Below are positions 59,294 to 64,000 of a stretch of DNA of 64,000 bases, in pieces. Under the pieces are notes generated by a model, which was not told the origin of the DNA, made no database searches, and saw only the letters and a program-made list of their open reading frames with translations. The position numbers and the translations under genes were made by a program. How positions within the stretch are numbered: position 1 is the stretch's first letter; the number at the start of each line of letters is the position of its first letter. Source of the DNA: an uncultured Muribaculaceae bacterium (lineage in GTDB: Bacteria; Bacteroidota; Bacteroidia; Bacteroidales; Muribaculaceae); assembly GCA_910588035.1 (NCBI GenBank), contig CAJUPY010000013.1:1-64000 (forward strand), written 5' to 3'.

Positions 59294-60298
59294 ATGGCAA
59301 ATCAAGCAACAGCTTCGACCGACAGCAATTTTGTCGTGAAAGCATTCAAAAACTATTTCAGGGGTGCCGGACAGGTTATGTTTCAATGTAACGCTCTGAC
59401 CGGGATGTTTTTTCTTGCCGGCATTTTCTGGGGAGCTTATCAAAGCCATATGCCTCAGGTCGCATGGGGTGCCGCAGTCGGGCTTCTCGCCTCAAGCATT
59501 GCAGGATATCCGCTCCACGGAAATGTGAATGACGCCGATGAAGGTCTCTGGGGATTCAACGGCATTCTTGTCGGTTGCGCATTTCCGACATTCCTCGAAA
59601 ACACATGGCAGATGTGGATAGCTCTGATATTCTGCTCGGCGATGACAACATGGGTGCGCCACGGCTTCAACAACGTCATGGCGCCGTGGAAAATCAACTC
59701 GCTGACTTTCCCGTTTGTATTCCTGACATGGATATTTCTGTTCGCGGCACGAATGATGCCTGCAATGGCTCCCGTCTCATTGTCCACTCCTGAGCTGACA
59801 GAGACATTCACAGGGACACTCGACACATCGTTCCATTCATTGGTGACATATTGGCTCAAAGGCTTGTCTCAGGTCTTTCTGATCAATTCATGGGTCACCG
59901 GTCTGCTTTTCCTGATCGGACTCGCCGTGTGCAGCCGCTGGGCTGCATTGTGGGCAGCCGTCGGATCGGCCCTCTCTCTGGCAATCGCAATTGTGTTTGA
60001 AGCTCCTGCAAGCGACATCTCTGCCGGTCTGTTCGGTTTCTCTCCGGTTCTGACCGGTATCGCGATCGGTTGCACATTCTACACCGTCGACATCAGATCG
60101 GCATGCTGGGCTTTGGCGGCAATCGTCGCGACTGTTTTCATTCAAGCCGGCATGGACGCCATGATGATGCCGTTTGGCTTGCCGACTCTGACCGGACCGT
60201 TCTGCGTAACAACCTGGTTATTCCTGCTCCCGCTTTACCAAATGGACAAAAAGACTACCGTCGATCACTCTTTCTGGCATCCGCGCAAGAAAAGTTGA
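59294..60298 (+). CDS. Urea transporter (UT family)
   Basis: The 334-residue inner-membrane protein has about 10 membrane helices in two related halves. Each half has a glycine-aromatic pore loop (LWGFNGILVGCAFP near 80 and LFGFSPVLTGIAIGC near 240), the signature of UT/Yut urea channels. It allows passive urea entry into the cytoplasm. Being the eighth gene of the urease locus, it directly supports use of host urea as a nitrogen source. Ends at a hairpin. Confidence 0.92.
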   Translation: MANQATASTDSNFVVKAFKNYFRGAGQVMFQCNALTGMFFLAGIFWGAYQSHMPQVAWGAAVGLLASSIAGYPLHGNVNDADEGLWGFNGILVGCAFPTFLENTWQMWIALIFCSAMTTWVRHGFNNVMAPWKINSLTFPFVFLTWIFLFAARMMPAMAPVSLSTPELTETFTGTLDTSFHSLVTYWLKGLSQVFLINSWVTGLLFLIGLAVCSRWAALWAAVGSALSLAIAIVFEAPASDISAGLFGFSPVLTGIAIGCTFYTVDIRSACWALAAIVATVFIQAGMDAMMMPFGLPTLTGPFCVTTWLFLLPLYQMDKKTTVDHSFWHPRKKS

Positions 60299-60320
60299 CA
60301 GGAAACATACCTACTGACAC

Positions 60321-60361
60321 AAGACAAGATGCACCGGTTTTTTCCCGGTACATCTTGTCTT
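60321..60361 (+). terminator. Hairpin terminator of the urease locus
   Basis: AAGACAAGATG (60321-60331) pairs with CATCTTGTCTT (60351-60361), and an inner ACCGG/CCGGT pair extends it past a mismatch. There is no distinct T-run after it, and the last bases overlap the -33 element of the next promoter. Confidence 0.6.
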
Positions 60362-60389
60362 GCCATATCCTCCAAAATCATTATCTTTG
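60360..60389 (+). promoter_or_regulatory. Promoter of the M48 peptidase gene
   Basis: TTG at 60360-60362, a 19-base spacer and TATCTTTG at 60382-60389, followed by CAG. The start codon at 60416 is 26 bases downstream. Confidence 0.65.
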
Positions 60390-60415
60390 CAGAAGCAAAC
60401 AACACGTCAGACAAA

Positions 60416-61201
60416 ATGAAGCTCAAGACTATCTTCTCCTTACTATTGATCGCCATCATGCTGCCAACGGCAGCCGATGCCCAGCTAAACAAACTACGGT
60501 TACTGTCGGGTGTCGGCAAACTGGTTCAGGCTGCGACTCTTTCTGACGCTCAGATGGCGCAATATGTCAGCGAATATATCTCTCAAAGCGACTCTGTCAA
60601 CAATGTGCTTCCTGCTAAAGACCCGTTGTCTCTGCGACTCAATAAATTGACCTCCGGATTAACTGAAGTTGACGGAATTGCATTGAACTTCAAAGTCTAC
60701 GACGTCACCGATGTAAACGCGTTCGCATGTCCCGACGGCAGCGTCAGAGTCTACGCAGGGCTGATGAAAGTCATGGACGACGATGAGTTGCTTGGTGTGA
60801 TCGGTCATGAAATAGGGCACATCGCACACCGCGATTCAAAAAATGCCTTCAAACGGTCGCTGACAACAGCGGCGATTAAAGATGGGTTAGCCTCGACCGG
60901 AAGTCGTATGAGCGCACTGACCGATTCTCAACTCTCGGCCCTGGGTGAGTCTCTGATGACAGCCCGGTTCTCGCAGAAACAAGAGAAAGCCGCCGATGAC
61001 TACGGATATGACTTTTTAAAAGATCATGGTAAAAATCCGAGAGCCATGGCCAAATCATTCGTTAAACTGAAAGAACTGCAAGGTGGTGACTCCGCCCCTA
61101 AATCAAGTAAAATAAACCAACTTTTCTCGTCTCACCCCGATCTTGACGAACGCATCAGACGAATGCAAAACAGAGCCGACGAAGATAATTGTCCCCGATA
61201 A
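60416..61201 (+). CDS. Secreted M48-family metallopeptidase
   Basis: The 261-residue protein has a signal peptide (about 1-22, MKLKTIFSLLLIAIMLP) and the zinc motif HEIGHIAH near 134. A downstream EKAADDYGYDFL segment carries the third ligand (near 190). Similar periplasmic M48 proteins (LoiP/YggG/BepA-like) degrade or check misfolded envelope proteins. The ATG at 60416 is used because the promoter lies between it and an upstream in-frame ATG at 60329. Its stop overlaps the start of the next gene by one base. Confidence 0.92.
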   Translation: MKLKTIFSLLLIAIMLPTAADAQLNKLRLLSGVGKLVQAATLSDAQMAQYVSEYISQSDSVNNVLPAKDPLSLRLNKLTSGLTEVDGIALNFKVYDVTDVNAFACPDGSVRVYAGLMKVMDDDELLGVIGHEIGHIAHRDSKNAFKRSLTTAAIKDGLASTGSRMSALTDSQLSALGESLMTARFSQKQEKAADDYGYDFLKDHGKNPRAMAKSFVKLKELQGGDSAPKSSKINQLFSSHPDLDERIRRMQNRADEDNCPR

Positions 61202-62610
61202 TGGCACGTAAAAAGAAAGAACTACCGCTTTTTGAAAACGTCGGAATTACCGACGTGGCAGCCGAAGGAAACGCAATCGCGCGTGTAAACGACATGGTCG
61301 TGTTCATTCCTTTTGGCGCACCCGGCGACATCGCCGACATTAAAATTGACCGTAAGAAACACTCCTATGCCGAAGGCCACATAGATAAAATGGTCACTCC
61401 GTCGCCCATGAGAGTCGAACCTATGTGTGAGCATTTCGGTGTTTGCGGAGGATGCCGCTGGCAACATCTGCCCTACTCTTTCCAGATCGAATGCAAGCAA
61501 AAACAAGTCAAGGACGCTCTTGAACGGATAGCAAAAATCGAGATACCCGAGATTTCTCCTATTCTCGGTTCTGAAAAAACACGTGAGTACCGCAACAAGA
61601 TGGAGTACACATTCTCCAACCGTTGCTGGCTGACATTTGAACAATTGCGCAGCGGTGTGGACTTTCCCGATCGCGATGCGGCCGGATTCCACATTCCGGG
61701 TGCTTTCGACAAGGTGCTCGACATCAAGAAATGCCACCTCCAGGACGATTTCGGAAACAGGCTCAGACTGTTCATAAAACAATTCGGCAAAGACCACGGT
61801 TACTCATTCTATGACCTGCGTGCCCAGGAAGGCCTGCTGAGAACACTGATGATCAGAATAGCTTCAACAGGCGAGATTATGGCTGTGATGGTGTTCGGCC
61901 GTGATGACAAGGAAAAAATCACTGCTCTGCTTGACGCTGTCAAAGAACAGTTTCCGGAGATCACCTCGCTGCTTTATGTCATCAACACAAAAATGAACGA
62001 CACGATCGCCGACCAGCAGATACTCGTACATTCAGGTCGCGACCACATTGTCGAGGAAATGGAAGGCTTGAAATTCCGCGTGGGACCGAAGTCTTTCTAT
62101 CAGACCAACTCGCTGCAAGCTCTCACACTCTATCGTGTAGCCCGTGATTTCGCCGATCTGAAAGGTGACGAACTGGTCTATGACCTTTATACCGGCACCG
62201 GCACAATAGCAAACTTTGTCGCCAGAAACGCCCGCAAGGTGATCGGAATCGAATATGTCGAGGACGCAATTGCCGACGCACGCGTCAACTCGGCGATAAA
62301 CAACATTTCCAACACCGAATTTTTTGCCGGAGACATGAAAGATGTACTGACCGACAGTTTCATCGAGACCCACGGACGCCCCGACGTGATGATAGTCGAT
62401 CCGCCTCGCGCCGGCATGCACGGAGACGTGGTCAAGGTGATTCTCAACGCACGCCCCGGGCGAATAGTCTACGTCAGCTGTAATCCGGCGACACAGGCAC
62501 GCGATCTCGCGTTGCTCGATGCCGAATATCGTGTGGAGAAAGTGCAGCCTGTCGACATGTTCCCACACACCCACCATGTCGAAAATGTCGTATTGCTCAA
62601 AGCCAGGTAA
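61201..62610 (+). CDS. rlmD: 23S rRNA (uracil-5-)-methyltransferase, RlmD type
   Basis: The 469-residue enzyme methylates a uridine in 23S rRNA. It has an N-terminal TRAM domain (about 14-72), the iron-sulfur cysteines in CEHFGVCGGCRW near 78 plus Cys in KKCHLQD, and the S-adenosylmethionine motif DLYTGTGTIANFVA near 329. The catalytic Cys lies in YVSCNPATQARDL near 424. RlmD versus RlmC/TrmA-like relatives cannot be separated fully by eye. Its last 14 bases overlap the convergent DUF418 gene. Confidence 0.9.
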   Translation: MARKKKELPLFENVGITDVAAEGNAIARVNDMVVFIPFGAPGDIADIKIDRKKHSYAEGHIDKMVTPSPMRVEPMCEHFGVCGGCRWQHLPYSFQIECKQKQVKDALERIAKIEIPEISPILGSEKTREYRNKMEYTFSNRCWLTFEQLRSGVDFPDRDAAGFHIPGAFDKVLDIKKCHLQDDFGNRLRLFIKQFGKDHGYSFYDLRAQEGLLRTLMIRIASTGEIMAVMVFGRDDKEKITALLDAVKEQFPEITSLLYVINTKMNDTIADQQILVHSGRDHIVEEMEGLKFRVGPKSFYQTNSLQALTLYRVARDFADLKGDELVYDLYTGTGTIANFVARNARKVIGIEYVEDAIADARVNSAINNISNTEFFAGDMKDVLTDSFIETHGRPDVMIVDPPRAGMHGDVVKVILNARPGRIVYVSCNPATQARDLALLDAEYRVEKVQPVDMFPHTHHVENVVLLKAR

Positions 62611-63760
62611 GCCGTTTCCACACCCATTCGAGCGGTCCGTGACCGTGATGTCCTGTCCAGAAAAGGCAAAAAGCATACTGCACTACAAAAACTGCCACAC
62701 CGACAAAGACGCTGGCAGTAATGCCGAGTTGCAGATGCATTCCCCAATGGTAAAAGAGAAATGAACCGACCATGCCCTGGGTGACATAGTTGGTCATGCT
62801 CATTTTGCCATAGGGAATCAGCCGCGACAGGAGTTTGCTCAGACATGTGGTCTTGTAGTAGGCAAACAAGATTCCACTCACAAGTGCGGTCGCGAAACTG
62901 AGATTGGCCAGCGACGACACCACAATCTTGAGCGGCTTCAATATGTTTTGATTACCGATGTAATTGCCAAGCATCGGTTCGACTCCTTTAAGAGGGAAAA
63001 AACAGATCAGAGCCACTGCCAGAACGTAGCCCCAACGACCGAGCATGTCGCGTTTGAACCAACCATGTCGTCCGATCAACATTCCGGCTATGAACAGTCC
63101 TGCCGTCTGGAAAATGCGTCCGTGCTCCCATGCCCACGCCAATGACGCCAACTGTCCTTCCCAAAGATTGACCTTGACCGTCGACAGAAAATCGCCGTTG
63201 CTCTGAACGTCAAATGTAGCCCGCCAAAACGATGACGAGTCTATTACTCCAGCCATGTAATCAGGCGAACAGATTGCCCTGACGATCTGATAGAGACACA
63301 CAGGCTGCACCACACAAACCGCGGCAAGCACGACAAGCGCACGCGACGGTAAGCGACACGTGGCGACAAGAACAAATCCGACAAGAGAATACATTACCAG
63401 AATCTCACCCGTGAAAATGCATGCGTTGATATTGCCGATCAAAAACAAAATCAGCAACCGCCAACAGAAACGGGCTCTGAAATCATAGCCTTGCATGCGC
63501 CGGTTGTCATGTTGAATGAAAAAACTGAAGCCGAACAGCAGAGCAAAAATGGCGTATGCCTTTCCACCAAACATGAAAAACAAACCGTTCCAGATAGACT
63601 TGTCGGTAAAATTCAGCCATTCAGACTGACCCGTCGTGTCGGGAAATGAATAGAAATTGAAATGCTCGATCGAATGTAGCAAAATAATGGCCAATACCGC
63701 AAATCCGCGGAGCACGTCGGCCACATCCACACGCGCGTGTCGTTTCATCGTCTGTTCCAT
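62597..63760 (-). CDS. DUF418-family membrane protein
   Basis: The 387-residue protein has 8-10 predicted membrane helices. The N-terminal part reads DVLRGFAVLAIILLHSIEHFNF and the C-terminal DUF418 part includes LIPYGKMSMTNYVTQGMVG near 325 and FWTGHHGHGPLEWVWKRLT at the end. This matches the DUF418 (YeiB-like) family of unknown function, related to acyltransferase-3-like membrane proteins. It follows the truncated CYTH gene by 3 bases. Confidence 0.9.
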   Translation of the reverse strand: MEQTMKRHARVDVADVLRGFAVLAIILLHSIEHFNFYSFPDTTGQSEWLNFTDKSIWNGLFFMFGGKAYAIFALLFGFSFFIQHDNRRMQGYDFRARFCWRLLILFLIGNINACIFTGEILVMYSLVGFVLVATCRLPSRALVVLAAVCVVQPVCLYQIVRAICSPDYMAGVIDSSSFWRATFDVQSNGDFLSTVKVNLWEGQLASLAWAWEHGRIFQTAGLFIAGMLIGRHGWFKRDMLGRWGYVLAVALICFFPLKGVEPMLGNYIGNQNILKPLKIVVSSLANLSFATALVSGILFAYYKTTCLSKLLSRLIPYGKMSMTNYVTQGMVGSFLFYHWGMHLQLGITASVFVGVAVFVVQYAFCLFWTGHHGHGPLEWVWKRLTWL

Positions 63761-63763
63761 ATG

Positions 63764-64000
63764 TCATGATATTGCTGCAAGGGTTGAATTATAATATCTT
63801 GAATCTCCTGTAACTTCCTCTCCAATAAAATCAGGCATGGAAACAGGTTCATCAATTGACTTGAGTTCTACCTCCGCTACCACCAATCCGGCTAAATCGC
63901 CGGCAAACTCGTCGACTTCCCACGTGTGGCCTTCATAATTGACCATGTAGCGTTTTTTTGAAATGACTGTTCCCTCGGTGACGCGTTCAAGCATCTGACG
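63764..64000 (-). CDS. CYTH-domain protein, 5' end beyond the window
   Basis: The visible 78 codons are open to the right edge, so the N-terminus is missing. The fragment has RYMVNYEGHTWEVDEFAGDL, then GLVVAEVELKSIDE and the closing EEVTGDSRYYNSTLA, which match the second half of a CYTH (triphosphate tunnel) domain. The alternating acidic and basic residues bind metal and triphosphate. Likely a small adenylate-cyclase-like or inorganic triphosphatase protein of about 155 residues. Confidence 0.88.
   Translation of the reverse strand, partial: RQMLERVTEGTVISKKRYMVNYEGHTWEVDEFAGDLAGLVVAEVELKSIDEPVSMPDFIGEEVTGDSRYYNSTLAAIS

Noticed and set aside
1..64000. CRISPR arrays, tRNA or rRNA genes, and intact insertion sequences
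   Set aside because: No regularly spaced direct repeats, cloverleaf-like gene or transposase was recognised in any gap by eye; a tRNA search program would be the decisive check.

Overview
The window is a typical chromosomal stretch of a gut Bacteroidota bacterium of the order Bacteroidales. I would guess the family Muribaculaceae, but that rests on gene content and not on a search. The supporting signs are many TAnnTTTG -7 boxes, often with TTG 18-21 bases upstream; almost no Shine-Dalgarno sequences; Bacteroidota-specific small proteins (DUF4286, DUF4295); a BioG-BioC fusion; a TamA-like lipoprotein; and carboxypeptidase-like/TonB-plug outer membrane proteins. No tRNA, rRNA, CRISPR array or intact insertion sequence was seen.

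Layout. 1-6885 (+): gpmA, then a tightly coupled run dsbD-mazG-small secreted protein-topB-NUDIX-Cys-rich membrane peptide, almost every junction being a 4-base ATGA overlap. 6980-8923 (+): a membrane-anchored DUF4062/P-loop NTPase. 9020-10456 (-): a compact operon of thioredoxin, a degenerate C39-like/VKOR fusion and a 44-residue peptide whose start codon overlaps the VKOR stop. 10644-12161 (+): nagB and a CD225 membrane protein, separated by a hairpin-rich non-coding stretch. 12186-19278 (-): tamB-tamA. 19394-21526 (+): TrmH-family methyltransferase and radA, converging on apbE (-). 22657-23232 (+): a DJ-1 protein. 23233-25526: an AT-richer accessory patch with a long hairpin, debris, a lipoprotein and a KilA-N protein.

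25527-42442 is almost entirely minus strand. From the upstream end it holds nadE, LysM/binding-protein fusion plus beta-barrel, glycosyltransferase, GYF/CD225 protein, DUF4286, ruvC, the biotin operon bioA-bioF-bioGC-bioD, a 3'-5' exonuclease, a small membrane protein, a GH29 fucosidase, cutC and a transglutaminase. 42662-46739 (+) holds rpmB-rpmG-DUF4295, a fosmidomycin-resistance-type MFS transporter and a padR-pspC operon. 46891-49743 (+) is a large outer membrane protein with a run of eight G at the -33 position of its promoter. It converges on a TM2 protein and a Tricorn-like protease.

53643-60298 (+) is a complete urease locus, ureABC-ureEFGD-urea transporter. It is sufficient for uptake and hydrolysis of host-derived urea and lacks only a visible nickel transporter. 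A strong hairpin separates structural from accessory genes. The window ends with an M48 peptidase, an RlmD-type rRNA methyltransferase, a DUF418 membrane protein and a truncated CYTH-domain gene.

The best candidate for an undescribed system is the thioredoxin/C39-like-VKOR/peptide operon (9020-10456). The DUF4062 NTPase (6980-8923) comes second. Both are inferences from gene architecture.
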